NCBI RefSeq assembly: GCF_014905615.1
Contig: NZ_AQGU01000025.1
Location: forward strand, 1-64,000
Source of the DNA: Pseudoalteromonas aliena SW19
Lineage (GTDB): Bacteria > Pseudomonadota > Gammaproteobacteria > Enterobacterales > Alteromonadaceae
Direction: 5' to 3'
DNA length: 64,000 bases
Shown: positions 1-8,495 of the stretch, one piece after another
Layout: each line of letters begins with the position of its first letter
How positions within the stretch are numbered: position 1 is the first letter of the stretch
The notes under the pieces: model-generated
Told to the model about the DNA's origin: nothing
The model's input: the letters and a program-made list of their open reading frames with translations, nothing else
Databases searched by the model: none
Made by a program: the position numbers and the translations under genes

Positions 1-3000
1 GAAAAATTGACCGAAAAGCATTACCCGTGTCAGAAGAAGTTGATATATCGGGTGAGTATGTAGCGCCTACAAGTGAGCTGGAAAGAATATTAGTTGAAAT
101 TTGGAGTGAAATATTAGACATACCTATTACCCAGATAAGCACTAATGCTAACTTTTTTGAACTTGGAGGCCATTCTTTATTAATTATGAAGTTGATCACG
201 AATCTTAACAAACTAGGTTATGAGTGTCAGGCACAAGCTATATTCAAGGCTATAAATTTACAGGCAATGGGTCGGCATCTAGAGTCGTCTACAAAATCGC
301 AGTGTGAGTTCATTGTTCCTGATTATGTAATACCTAAAAATGTGGCAAGAATTACATCAGATATGCTACCTTTGATTGAGCTTGAGCAAAATAAACTTGA
401 TGAAATAATGGAAAAAGTATCTGGTGGTATTGCAAATGTTCAAGACATTTATCCATTGGCGCCACTGCAAGAGGGTGTGTTATTTATTCATACGATGAAT
501 GAACAACATGACCCTTATATTAGTACTATGGCTTTTGAGCTTTCAAATGAACAATTAGTGAAAAAATTATGTGAAAATCTTAATTTTATGATAGAACGAC
601 ACGATGTTTTGAGAACGGCCATCTTATGGCGTGGTCGTCAACAAGCGTTACAATTAGTTCAGCGACACGCTCAGTTACCTGTAATTAAATTAGATTTGCG
701 TGGCCCAGATTTAAAAACTGCTTTTGAAAATTATGTTACACAAGGGCCTCATGGATTTGATTTGGAAACGGCACCTTTGATCCAACTCGCCATTACTGAG
801 GCGGATGAGCAGGGACATTACTTTGCATTACTAAAGTTTCATCATTTGATCACCGATCATGTCTCACTCGATATCCTTATGTCAGAATTAAGCGCGTCAG
901 ATACTGCATCGTTACCGAAACCACTGCCTTATCGTGAATTTATTGCACGTTCAATACATCAGACCGCGAATCTAAATGTGGCAGAATTCTTTACTGAAAC
1001 ACTCGGGGATGTTGATACGCCTACCTTGCCTTTTGAACTTGCTAAAGTGCTCGGGGATGGGAATGACATTACGCAATACAGTACCGAATTAACAGAGTCA
1101 CAATCGCAACAAATTCGTACCTTATCAAAGCAGCATCAATGCAGTCCAGCGGTACTCTTTCATCTAGTGTGGGCTAAAGTTCTGAGTACCTGTTGTGGTC
1201 GTGATGATGTGGTATTTGGCACTGTCATGTCGGGTCGTATGAATGGTATGCCTGGCATAGAGCGTATGATGGGAATGCTAATAAATACCTTGCCTTTAAG
1301 ACTGAAACTACATGATATTAAAGTGTCTGAAGCCATGAACATGGTGAATAATGCGCTTCAGGCACTGCTGCCTTATGAGCAAGTCTCATTGGCTGAAGCA
1401 CAAAGTCATAGTGGGATAGAGGGTAATACGCCGCTGTTTAGCGCAATACTAAATTACCGTCATACCGCGCAAGACAAAGTAGACAGTACATCAGAAGTAG
1501 AAGAAGGAAATGCGACTTTACTCAGTACACGAGAGCGCACGAACTACCCGTTTGAACTTTCGGTTAATGATCGGGGGGAGGGAGATAGCTTTACACTTGA
1601 TTTTCAGATTGACCGCAGTGTTGCAGCAGAGCAAATAGCCGCTTATGTACACACAACATTGGAGAGTGTGGTATCAGCGCTATTAAATGATGGAAGTCAT
1701 ACAATAAACACCTTACAAGTGCTACCAAAGATGGAATTAGAGCAGCAATTAGAGCAGTATCAAGCAGTGGAAGCCACGTATCCAAAAGCAGCTTGTATAC
1801 ATGAAGTTTTTGAACAAAGAGTGATAGAAACACCGGATGCTATTGCGTTGGTATGCGAAGAGCAGAGATTGAGTTATCGCGAAGTTAATGCAAGCGCCAA
1901 TCAACTAGCACATTACCTGAGAGAGGCATATCAAGTAGATGCGAATACCTTAGTTGGATTATGTCTAGGGCGTTCAGTAGATATGTTGGTCGGTACGTTA
2001 GCGATTTTAAAAGCCGGAGGGGCTTACGTGCCATTGGACTCAAATTATCCTCAGTCACGTTTAGCATACATGTTAGAAGACACAGAGGTCACAGTGGTGT
2101 TGACTGAGCAGAGATTAGCGGAAGTATTAGCCTTTAGTCAAGTGCCATTGGTGTGTGTTGATAGCCTAGATATGGAATTGAAAGAACACAGTTGTGAAAA
2201 TCTACCCAGAGCGATAGGGCAAACATCAGAGTCACTGGCTTATGTGATTTATACATCAGGTTCAACAGGTAAACCAAAAGGAGTGATGACACCACATAGG
2301 GCGGTAAATCGTTTAGTTCATACACCAAATTTTATGGAGTTAGATAGTAATACCGTATTTTTACAATGCGCTAACATTGCCTTTGATGCAGCGACATTGG
2401 AAATATGGGGACCGTTATTAAATGGCGGACGTTGTGTCTTGTACCCAGACGACTTTATTACTATTGAGCGATTAAATACGGTGATAACAGAGCAAAATGT
2501 CACCGCATTGTGGCTGACATCGGGGTTATTTACCGAATGGAGTAAAGGATGCCAGCCGAGTTTAGGATTGAAATATGTATTAGCAGGGGGTGACGTATTG
2601 AATCCTCAAGCGGTACAAACAGTGCAAGAAGCGTTACCAAGGGTTCAGATTATTAATGGTTATGGGCCGACAGAAAACACCACATTTACTTGTTGTTATC
2701 CTATCCCACGAGGTAGGGACTTATCAAAGGGAGTACCAATAGGATTAGGAGTGCAAGGAGACACAGTACTAATCTTATCAGCGCAGGGTAGTTTAATCCC
2801 AGCAGGGGGCATTGGTGAATTGTGTGTTGGAGGAGATGGCTTAGCATTAGGGTATCTGAATCAGCCGGAGATGACAGATAGTCGCTTTATAAGGAACCCT
2901 TATAGTGACGATTTAGGTTGCAAAGGAAAGGTGTATAAGACAGGCGATTTGGTGCGTTATGGCAAGGATGGGTTAATAGAGTATGTTGGGCGTGTTGACG

Positions 3001-3635
3001 ATCAAATAAAAATCCGTGGGTTTAGAGTTGAACCTGGAGAAGTACAGCGACAGCTAGAGATTTTAGATGGCGTTGCACGCTCTTTAGTTATAGTGACGTC
3101 ACAGGAAGAGCTTGGTAAGAAGTTGATCGCTTATGTTGAGTTAAAAGAAAGTGTTGATGAAAAAGATGAGCATACGAAAGCATTGAGTTTAAGTTCTGCT
3201 TTATCGGCTAAACTTCCTAGCTATATGGTTCCCGTAACATTTGTTTTTGTCTGCCAATGGCCTTTAACAGTCAATGGTAAGGTGGATAAAAAGGCATTAC
3301 CAATACCTAGTTTGAATAATGTAAAAAACGACTATCTTGCTCCAAATAGTGAGATTGAATGTGCTCTTGTCGAAATTGTCGCGCGATTGGTTGGTTTGCC
3401 TTTTGAAAAAATAAGCATGTCGGACAATTTTTTTGATTTAGGTGGTCATTCATTAATGCTTATGAGGTTGCTAAGTGAGATAAAAGATAAATGGTATGTT
3501 CAATTGAATATTAGTGAAATGTTTGACTGTCAATATTTATCTGAACTTGCAGAACTATTGCTTTTAAAAACAAAGTTATTAGAGGCGTTTGATACTACTG
3601 ACGTGGAAGATAGTGAAGAAGTCATAGAAATTTAA
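1..3635 (+). CDS. Non-ribosomal peptide synthetase, 3' part (A-end, T, C, A, T)
   Basis: Large assembly-line enzyme that adds amino acids to a peptide held on carrier domains. The frame is open to the left edge: bases 3-26 already encode KIDRKALP, the A10 motif that ends an adenylation domain, so the gene starts outside the window and the in-frame GTG at 27 is not the start. Counting from 27: carrier domain with LGGHS (Ser50); condensation domain from about 138 (YPLAPLQEG) with HHLITDH at 272-278; adenylation domain about 590-1105 with YTSGSTGKPKG near 742, NGYGPTE near 877 and NGKVDKKALP; second carrier with LGGHS (Ser1142). It ends about 60 residues later with no thioesterase, reductase or condensation domain. 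The eight-residue-type binding pocket read by eye (D, A, L, W, V, A, G, T, F) resembles the valine/aliphatic code. The type II thioesterase at 5447-6250 may serve it. The product is unknown. Confidence 0.95.
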   Translation, partial: KIDRKALPVSEEVDISGEYVAPTSELERILVEIWSEILDIPITQISTNANFFELGGHSLLIMKLITNLNKLGYECQAQAIFKAINLQAMGRHLESSTKSQCEFIVPDYVIPKNVARITSDMLPLIELEQNKLDEIMEKVSGGIANVQDIYPLAPLQEGVLFIHTMNEQHDPYISTMAFELSNEQLVKKLCENLNFMIERHDVLRTAILWRGRQQALQLVQRHAQLPVIKLDLRGPDLKTAFENYVTQGPHGFDLETAPLIQLAITEADEQGHYFALLKFHHLITDHVSLDILMSELSASDTASLPKPLPYREFIARSIHQTANLNVAEFFTETLGDVDTPTLPFELAKVLGDGNDITQYSTELTESQSQQIRTLSKQHQCSPAVLFHLVWAKVLSTCCGRDDVVFGTVMSGRMNGMPGIERMMGMLINTLPLRLKLHDIKVSEAMNMVNNALQALLPYEQVSLAEAQSHSGIEGNTPLFSAILNYRHTAQDKVDSTSEVEEGNATLLSTRERTNYPFELSVNDRGEGDSFTLDFQIDRSVAAEQIAAYVHTTLESVVSALLNDGSHTINTLQVLPKMELEQQLEQYQAVEATYPKAACIHEVFEQRVIETPDAIALVCEEQRLSYREVNASANQLAHYLREAYQVDANTLVGLCLGRSVDMLVGTLAILKAGGAYVPLDSNYPQSRLAYMLEDTEVTVVLTEQRLAEVLAFSQVPLVCVDSLDMELKEHSCENLPRAIGQTSESLAYVIYTSGSTGKPKGVMTPHRAVNRLVHTPNFMELDSNTVFLQCANIAFDAATLEIWGPLLNGGRCVLYPDDFITIERLNTVITEQNVTALWLTSGLFTEWSKGCQPSLGLKYVLAGGDVLNPQAVQTVQEALPRVQIINGYGPTENTTFTCCYPIPRGRDLSKGVPIGLGVQGDTVLILSAQGSLIPAGGIGELCVGGDGLALGYLNQPEMTDSRFIRNPYSDDLGCKGKVYKTGDLVRYGKDGLIEYVGRVDDQIKIRGFRVEPGEVQRQLEILDGVARSLVIVTSQEELGKKLIAYVELKESVDEKDEHTKALSLSSALSAKLPSYMVPVTFVFVCQWPLTVNGKVDKKALPIPSLNNVKNDYLAPNSEIECALVEIVARLVGLPFEKISMSDNFFDLGGHSLMLMRLLSEIKDKWYVQLNISEMFDCQYLSELAELLLLKTKLLEAFDTTDVEDSEEVIEI

Positions 3636-3638
3636 AGT

Positions 3639-3660
3639 GGCTAAAAGTAGCCTTTATATA
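3639..3660 (+). terminator. Candidate terminator after the synthetase gene
   Basis: Short hairpin GGCTA-AAAG-TAGCC followed by TTTATATAA, starting four bases after the stop codon. The stem is only 5 bp and the T-run is imperfect, so this is a weak candidate. Confidence 0.4.
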
Positions 3661-4187
3661 ACTAATCCGGTTAAGAAGTTAACTAGAGGTTTTTGAAGGT
3701 AAACTTTCAGTTGTATGTTTTATTTTCAAATAAAATAGTGCCTGTTATATGGTTAATTCCTATAGGTATGTATATAAAGACATAAAGATCAAGCATGTGC
3801 TACCGAAATATTGTTATTAAAGACAAATTTCATTTTGTATAGGCTTGATCGTGAGTTATTCACTGAAATTTGACTCACTTTTATGTAACTTATTTGTTTA
3901 AAAAAATTCAATCTAATATAACAAGATTTCTTTAGTACAAGGATATCATTCAGTGTTGAAGTTAATTTTATAGTGGTCTTATTTAAGAAAATTTATTTTT
4001 ACTACTACTTGATACTGAATTAACTGGATTGAAATAAGTGGGTACAATTTTTAACAATTACAAACTTTTTTGTCTAACAAAGCTATGCTAATATTTTTGT
4101 ATATATTCAGTTAAGACGGAAGTTTTTAAAGGTTATTATTATATTTTTATATTCGTATTCAAATAGTTAAGATTAAAATGGAAATCA
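3661..4187. other. AT-rich intergenic stretch, nothing recognised
   Basis: About 530 very AT-rich bases between the synthetase and the lipoprotein gene. I see no open frame with a credible ribosome binding site, no tRNA and no clear repeat. The promoter of the lipoprotein gene presumably lies in its right part. Confidence 0.5.
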
Positions 4188-4229
4188 ATGGAGTTTATTA
4201 TGAACAATGGAATTAGTAAGGAGATTGTG

Positions 4230-4895
4230 ATGAGTAAAAGTAATAAAAAAATTGGTATAGTGATAGCCCTAGCAGCCGCATTAAGTGGATGTGGTGAAAC
4301 TTCTGATGAGCTTGATGACAAATTAACACATAATGCAAAAATAACATTTATTAATTCACTGAATTATATGGCTGATTTCTATCTTGATAAGAGGAGTATA
4401 AGCACAGGTTATAGTGGTCTATTTGATAATGATAATGCAGTATCTCGTGACGTACCATTTAATGAAGTTGGAATTACTTACGGCTATAGTTACAAAGTAA
4501 TTAATAATATGATTAATTTAGGTGTTAGAGACAGCATAAATGGTAATAATGAAGAGCGGATAACCACTACCTTGAGTAACGGGGATAATCTATGGGTTAT
4601 TGCGTGGAAAGATTCGAATGACAGTACACTTTCTGTTATTAGTAAAAAGAAGAGTAATAACGCGGATGTATTTAATGTTCGTTTGTTTGCTAATGGTAAT
4701 TATAACGTTTCAGTAGCTAATAGTAATGTATTGACCACTGAAAAAGGAAAAGTAACCGAATACCTAAAAATAAGCGATTGTGCAGAAGGGCTTAAAGTCG
4801 CAGACAAAGCAATTGATTTGTGTTCGGGGGATTTCGGTGCATCTTATTTACTGGTTGTTGATGCTAACGGAAAATTGGTTATGGCTGAAGAATAA
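4230..4895 (+). CDS. Unknown lipoprotein, 221 aa
   Basis: I do not recognise the family. The start at 4230 is chosen over the in-frame ATGs at 4188 and 4200 because AAGGAG sits at 4218-4223, six bases before it, and the protein then begins with a standard lipoprotein signal: MSKSNKK, a hydrophobic run and the lipobox LSGC, with the lipidated cysteine near residue 21. The mature part has no further membrane segment and should be outside the inner membrane. Two cysteines near the C-terminus (SDCAEG and DLCSGD) could form a disulfide. It stands alone between the peptide synthetase and insertion-sequence remnants, so a link to the peptide product is possible but unsupported. Confidence 0.8.
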   Translation: MSKSNKKIGIVIALAAALSGCGETSDELDDKLTHNAKITFINSLNYMADFYLDKRSISTGYSGLFDNDNAVSRDVPFNEVGITYGYSYKVINNMINLGVRDSINGNNEERITTTLSNGDNLWVIAWKDSNDSTLSVISKKKSNNADVFNVRLFANGNYNVSVANSNVLTTEKGKVTEYLKISDCAEGLKVADKAIDLCSGDFGASYLLVVDANGKLVMAEE

Positions 4896-4945
4896 CTCTC
4901 TAAAATAATTAAATTACAGTAGCTAATTTTTTAGTTACTGACCGA

Positions 4946-4985
4946 TTACAACAGTTCAGTTACCATCATGACAGGACTGTTGTAA
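4946..4985 (+). terminator. Perfect 10-bp inverted repeat after the lipoprotein gene
   Basis: TTACAACAGT (4946-4955) and ACTGTTGTAA (4976-4985) form a perfect stem with a 20-base loop, about 50 bases after the stop codon. No clean T-run follows, so it may be a weak terminator or the trace of an element end next to the transposase remnants. Confidence 0.45.
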
Positions 4986-5001
4986 TAAAATAAATATTTA
5001 C

Positions 5002-5079
5002 AGGTTCTATATTGATTTATTTGCGCGTGAGGTAGTTGGTTGGGCGATGTCATTATCACCAGATACTAATTTAACCTAA
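5002..5079 (+). mobile_element. IS3-family transposase fragment
   Basis: Translation from 5002 reads YIDLFAREVVGWAMSLSP and then DTNLT before a stop. This is the strongly conserved stretch around the second catalytic Asp region of IS3-family OrfB integrase-type transposases (VIDLFSRKVVGW). Only about 25 codons remain, with no upstream or downstream part, so it is a remnant with no activity. Confidence 0.75.
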
Positions 5080-5400
5080 GCGGTAACTAATACGTTGATA
5101 TCTATGTTAGTTAAATTAAGATGTGGCTTATTTTCTTTCAAACAATAAGCCATCAATCCAGCCGCTATATTCAACATAAAACAGTTCATATTCCGGTGTG
5201 TCTCGATTGTAAAGCGCTTTAAAAGCATTGCTCAATCTCATAATGACATCGCTTTTGCCTTCATATTTTGCGAACCGTCGTAATGAGCTTTACCCCTTTA
5301 TCGAGTAAACCAGCTTCTAAGGGTTTACTAAATACCCTTTATCACCACCCAACTTATCGTTTAGACGACTCGCTAATTCACGCACCGACATTACCTGTTG
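5076..5400 (-). pseudogene. IS982-family transposase remnant, C-terminal part, frameshifted
   Basis: Reading the minus strand gives pieces of one protein in changing frames: VRELASRLNDKLGGDKGYL, then SKPLEAGLLDKGVKLITTVR, then NMKAKAMSL and LKRFTIET, then a clean tail from HRNMNCFMLNIAAGLMAYC to a stop at 5076-5078. The order GDKGY, LITTVRKNMK, IET, HR and a hydrophobic tail is that of IS982-type DDE transposases. At least two frameshifts and several in-frame stops, plus loss of the N-terminal half, make it a pseudogene. Its 3' end abuts the IS3 fragment on the other strand. Confidence 0.7.
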
Positions 5401-5446
5401 TCACTACATTATAAAATAGTTGTTAAAGTCTGAATATGGTTTTAAT

Positions 5447-6250
5447 TTATATTGCAGTGGAAGTATATTTATCGTCTGTCTTGCTATTTGAAATAGATAT
5501 ATTTTCCGAATCTATGATTGTATTAGCTACAAGTGAAACATATTCAAGAACATCAGGAAGGTTTTGATTGATAAAGAAGTGATCTCCGGATAACTGAATT
5601 AGTTCTGACTTCTGTTCAGATAGTTCATCCCAAGCGGCAGCTTGTTTAAGTTCTATACCAAAATCGTTTTTTCCATGTAATATTGATATCGGGAATGGCA
5701 TAAGATTTCTATTTGCTCGATAGTTATCAGCAATTTTGAAATCAGCCCTCAGTAAAGGTGTTAACAAATTCATAAGCTCTAGATTTTTCAATATTTCAGT
5801 TGGTGTACCATTAAGCTTTTCTAGTTCTTTAATAAATTCATCTTGAGGAAGATCATAAATCTGATTTTTATCACAAGGTAAATGAGGAGCTCTACTGCCT
5901 GATGCAATAAAATGTTCTGGTAAAGGTAATCTGGCAGACTTTAATTGACATGTCAGTTCATAAGCAACTCTACTCCCCAGACTATGACCAAATAAAATAT
6001 AACGGGTACTAGTTATATATGAACTTTGCAGCATTAATTCATCAATGAGATCGCTCATATTATCATGAGGGGTTTCTCCCATTCTAGAACCTCGACCTGG
6101 AGGTTGAACAAAAACTAATTCTATTTCGTCGCTAAAATGCTTAAGCCAAGGCATATAAGTCGTTGAAGAGCCTCCGGCAAAAGGGAAACAAAAAATACGA
6201 AGTTTCGGAGATGCAATGCGAATAGGAATAATAAAAATATTATTAGACAT
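5447..6250 (-). CDS. Type II thioesterase (alpha/beta hydrolase)
   Basis: Editing thioesterase of the kind that removes stalled or wrong acyl groups from carrier domains of peptide synthetases. The N-terminus has FCFPFAGGSS with the oxyanion loop, GHSLG carries the nucleophile serine, an Asp lies in the ADFKIAD region and LSGDHFF gives the catalytic histidine. Length of 267 residues is usual. The start at 6250 (MSNNIF) is chosen because AAGG lies seven bases upstream and the family begins here; 21 further in-frame codons upstream have no homologous look. It faces the synthetase fragment at the left edge across insertion-sequence remnants, so the two probably belong to one biosynthetic locus. 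Confidence 0.9.
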   Translation of the reverse strand: MSNNIFIIPIRIASPKLRIFCFPFAGGSSTTYMPWLKHFSDEIELVFVQPPGRGSRMGETPHDNMSDLIDELMLQSSYITSTRYILFGHSLGSRVAYELTCQLKSARLPLPEHFIASGSRAPHLPCDKNQIYDLPQDEFIKELEKLNGTPTEILKNLELMNLLTPLLRADFKIADNYRANRNLMPFPISILHGKNDFGIELKQAAAWDELSEQKSELIQLSGDHFFINQNLPDVLEYVSLVANTIIDSENISISNSKTDDKYTSTAI

Positions 6251-6391
6251 AAGTAGCCTTAAGTTAAAGTCCTTTTTATTTAAAATAACTAAAAGCCAGA
6301 TATTTGTAAACACTTAAGTTGATATTGATTCGGATCGGCTTCTTGCTCTAAATTGACAAGCGAGTGGGTAGTATAATCATATAAAAAGTCC

Positions 6392-6721
6392 TTACTTCTT
6401 AGCACAACTATGGCAGCGTTGAATCGCAGGGTCGATTAACAAACTTTCGCTGTTAATTTTTTCTTCGCAGTCGCAACAGTACCCATATTGACCAATCTCT
6501 ATTTGACTTACTGCCGCTTCAAGTTTAGTCATGCGACTAATTAAAAGCGCGTACTCAGGCCCTAGTTTTTCTGCTGCACAGTCAAGCCATTCATTACTAG
6601 CTGTTTTATTTAAAACAAGCATTAAATTTTTATGTACGGGATAGGTTGATTTAGCAAGCATAGCTAGTATGTTGGATTTTACTTGCGCTATTTCATTGTT
6701 TAGCATTTTTTGATGATGCAT
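6392..6721 (-). CDS. DksA/TraR-type zinc-finger protein
   Basis: Small protein of 109 residues. An N-terminal helical region is followed by a C-terminal zinc finger with the pattern YCCDC ... RCHSC near residues 82-107, which is the DksA/TraR C4 signature (GYGYCxxC ... A.xRCxxC). Full-length DksA is about 150 residues and has a long coiled-coil hairpin with two acidic tip residues. This protein is shorter, like the TraR/YbiI group, so it may bind the RNA polymerase secondary channel but need not be the ppGpp cofactor. It lies upstream of TEII on the same strand and downstream of dusC, each with its own gap. Specific target unknown. Confidence 0.8.
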   Translation of the reverse strand: MHHQKMLNNEIAQVKSNILAMLAKSTYPVHKNLMLVLNKTASNEWLDCAAEKLGPEYALLISRMTKLEAAVSQIEIGQYGYCCDCEEKINSESLLIDPAIQRCHSCAKK

Positions 6722-6780
6722 TATCAGTACAACCTTTTAAATTAGCTTTACGTAATACTGATATTATCGAATAGGTTTAC

Positions 6781-7794
6781 CTAAGCGTTTTGATTTGAAT
6801 CAAGTTGCGGTGCTTTGGCGTATTTATTTAATACGCTTGCCACATCCTCTTTACTTTTTAAACGCCTGATTTCATCAAATAGATCGATGGCTTGTGGGTA
6901 TTGGCGTTTTAGGTAACCAAGCCATTGTTTGGTACGAGATGCGAAATATTTTTCATCTTTTGCAGGGTCTTGATGAATAGCAGAGTGGATCAAATGATAA
7001 ATAATATGTTCCCACTGAAGGCCATCGTATTGTTCGTTATTTACATGTGCTTTAATTTTTCTTGCCAAATCTGGGTGCGAAAGGGCGCCGCGGCCAAGCA
7101 TCAGATCGCTACAACCACTTCGCTTTTGGCAAAGCATTGCGTCTTCAACCTGCCAAATTTCACCATTGGCAACAACGGCAATATTTTTATCATTGATTAT
7201 TGGTGGAATTTTTTCCCAATAAGCAGGCGGATTGTAACCATCGCGTTTAGTACGAGCATGTATCGCAATGCTGTTTGCTCCGGCACTCACGACTGCATCA
7301 ACAATTTCTTGGCTGTTGCTGTCGTCATCAAATCCTAAGCGAATTTTTGCACTGACTTCATGCTCATCATCTACTGCATCTCGGACCGCTTTAATAATGG
7401 TGTACATATGGTCGGGATCTTTGAGTAGCACAGCACCGCCTCGACTACGATTAACTGTTTTTGCAGGGCAACCAAAGTTAAGATCGACGCCATGAGACCC
7501 TAAAGTAATTGCCTTCACCGCATTTTCGGCTAGAGGGTTTGCTTCTTGGCCAAGTAATTGAATACGAACAGGTGTTCCAGCTCGGGTAAAACCATTATTA
7601 TGTAGTTCAGGACAATAGCGGTGAAAAACTTTGTCAGGTAAGCAGGTTTCAACCACTCTTACAAACTCGGTAACACACAAATCGAATCCGCCAATGTCAG
7701 TGAGTAATTGACGCATTTTAAAATCAACAACACCTTCCATAGGCGCTAAAACAAGTTTCATAAGGTGATTAATTTTGAGAAAAACCGGACGCAT
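6781..7794 (-). CDS. dusC: tRNA-dihydrouridine(16) synthase DusC
   Basis: Flavin enzyme that reduces a uridine in the D-loop of tRNA (U16 in E. coli). The family start LVLAPMEGVVD, the NFGCPAKTV segment with the catalytic Cys, the KIRLGFDD motif and the HARTKRDGY motif are all present, and the TEFVRVV segment near the N-terminus points to the DusC subgroup. Two starts are possible: 7794 (MRPVFL), which has AGG six bases upstream, and 7761 (MKLVLAPMEG), which matches where E. coli DusC begins but lacks a ribosome site. I keep 7794 with about even confidence. About 170 bases separate it from the divergent RiPP precursor gene. Confidence 0.92.
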   Translation of the reverse strand: MRPVFLKINHLMKLVLAPMEGVVDFKMRQLLTDIGGFDLCVTEFVRVVETCLPDKVFHRYCPELHNNGFTRAGTPVRIQLLGQEANPLAENAVKAITLGSHGVDLNFGCPAKTVNRSRGGAVLLKDPDHMYTIIKAVRDAVDDEHEVSAKIRLGFDDDSNSQEIVDAVVSAGANSIAIHARTKRDGYNPPAYWEKIPPIINDKNIAVVANGEIWQVEDAMLCQKRSGCSDLMLGRGALSHPDLARKIKAHVNNEQYDGLQWEHIIYHLIHSAIHQDPAKDEKYFASRTKQWLGYLKRQYPQAIDLFDEIRRLKSKEDVASVLNKYAKAPQLDSNQNA

Positions 7795-7987
7795 AGTTTA
7801 CCTGTAAATCACACATTGATAAATCTGTAATTACCAACCATATTTAATGTGGTGATTGCAAAAGTAAAAATTTTTGAAAAGAAATGAAAGTTTTTATTCT
7901 TGTGCGGGTCTACTTAAGCATACAAGCAATTTAAAAATACATTTTTATTGCTGAGATTTACAATCCTTGATTAAAGAGAGTCATAAA

Positions 7988-8428
7988 ATGAATACAGTTA
8001 AAAAAAATACAATCGCGTTAACTTTAGGTGCAGTAGTTGTTGGCTCTGCAAGTTTTGTATCTGCTGATGTACAAGCTAACCCATTTGAGTTTCAACAACT
8101 GGTGACAGGCTACCAACTAGATGCTGCTGAAGGTAAGTGCGGTGAAGGTAAATGTGGCGGCGACGCAAAAGGTAAAAAAGAAGGCAAATGCGGCGAAGGT
8201 AAATGCGGTGGCGACGCTAAAAAAGCTAAAAAAGAAGGTAAGTGCGGCGAAGGTAAATGTGGTGGCGACGCAAAAGGTAAAAAAGAAGGCAAGTGCGGCG
8301 AAGGTAAATGTGGCGGCGACGCAAAAGGTAAAAAAGAAGGCAAATGCGGCGAAGGTAAATGCGGTGGCGACGCTAAAAAAACTAAAAAAGAAGGTAAGTG
8401 CGGCGAAGGTAAGTGTGGTGGCCGTTAA
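7988..8428 (+). CDS. hvfA: HvfA-type RiPP precursor with twelve EGKCG motifs
   Basis: Precursor of a ribosomally made, modified, secreted peptide. The protein (146 aa from MNTVKK) has a Sec signal ending near VQA, then NPFEFQQLVTGYQLDA, a short leader-like segment, then six units of EGKCGEGKCGG joined by DAKGKK, DAKKAKK or DAKKTKK linkers. That gives twelve EGKCG motifs and twelve cysteines, all in the repeats. In Haemophilus HvfA, EGKCG cysteines are modified by the DUF692 enzyme HvfB with HvfC, and the product is linked to copper; I infer the same here from the next two genes. The start at 7988 is preferred over 7967 because the signal peptide then begins with MNTVKKN, and AAAGAG lies upstream. 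The repeat number looks high for the family. Confidence 0.9.
   Translation: MNTVKKNTIALTLGAVVVGSASFVSADVQANPFEFQQLVTGYQLDAAEGKCGEGKCGGDAKGKKEGKCGEGKCGGDAKKAKKEGKCGEGKCGGDAKGKKEGKCGEGKCGGDAKGKKEGKCGEGKCGGDAKKTKKEGKCGEGKCGGR
8129..8425 (+). repeat. Six tandem coding repeats of 51-54 bp in hvfA
   Basis: In-frame tandem units each encode EGKCGEGKCGG plus a lysine-rich linker. Linker types run GKK, KAKK, GKK, GKK, KTKK, and the last unit ends at GGR. The alternation of 51- and 54-bp units suggests growth by unequal recombination or slippage, so copy number may vary between strains. Confidence 0.95.
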
Positions 8429-8453
8429 TATCTTATTCTAAATAAGTTATCCT

Positions 8454-8477
8454 AAAAGGGCCTTAAGGCCCTTTTTT
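8454..8477 (+). terminator. Rho-independent terminator between hvfA and hvfB
   Basis: AAAAGGGCCTTAAGGCCC followed by TTTTTT: a perfect GC-rich palindrome with a T-run, 25 bases after the hvfA stop and 18 bases before the hvfB start. It should leave much precursor transcript and little read-through for the modifying enzymes. Confidence 0.88.
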
Positions 8478-8495
8478 GTTAAGTTAGAGGTAGTT

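Noticed and set aside
27..29. GTG start codon at the left end
   Set aside because: The frame is open to the edge and bases 3-26 encode the A10 motif of an adenylation domain, so this is inside a longer gene.
8129..8425. CRISPR-like regular spacing of repeats
   Set aside because: The units are direct coding repeats with nearly identical linkers, not unique spacers, and no cas gene is present.
8110..8441. Open frames on the other strand and in another frame over the hvfA repeats
   Set aside because: They are low-complexity shadows of the GC-rich tandem repeat (runs of Pro/Leu/Ser or Lys/Ala/Val) with no ribosome site; the EGKCG frame has the signal peptide and matches the family.
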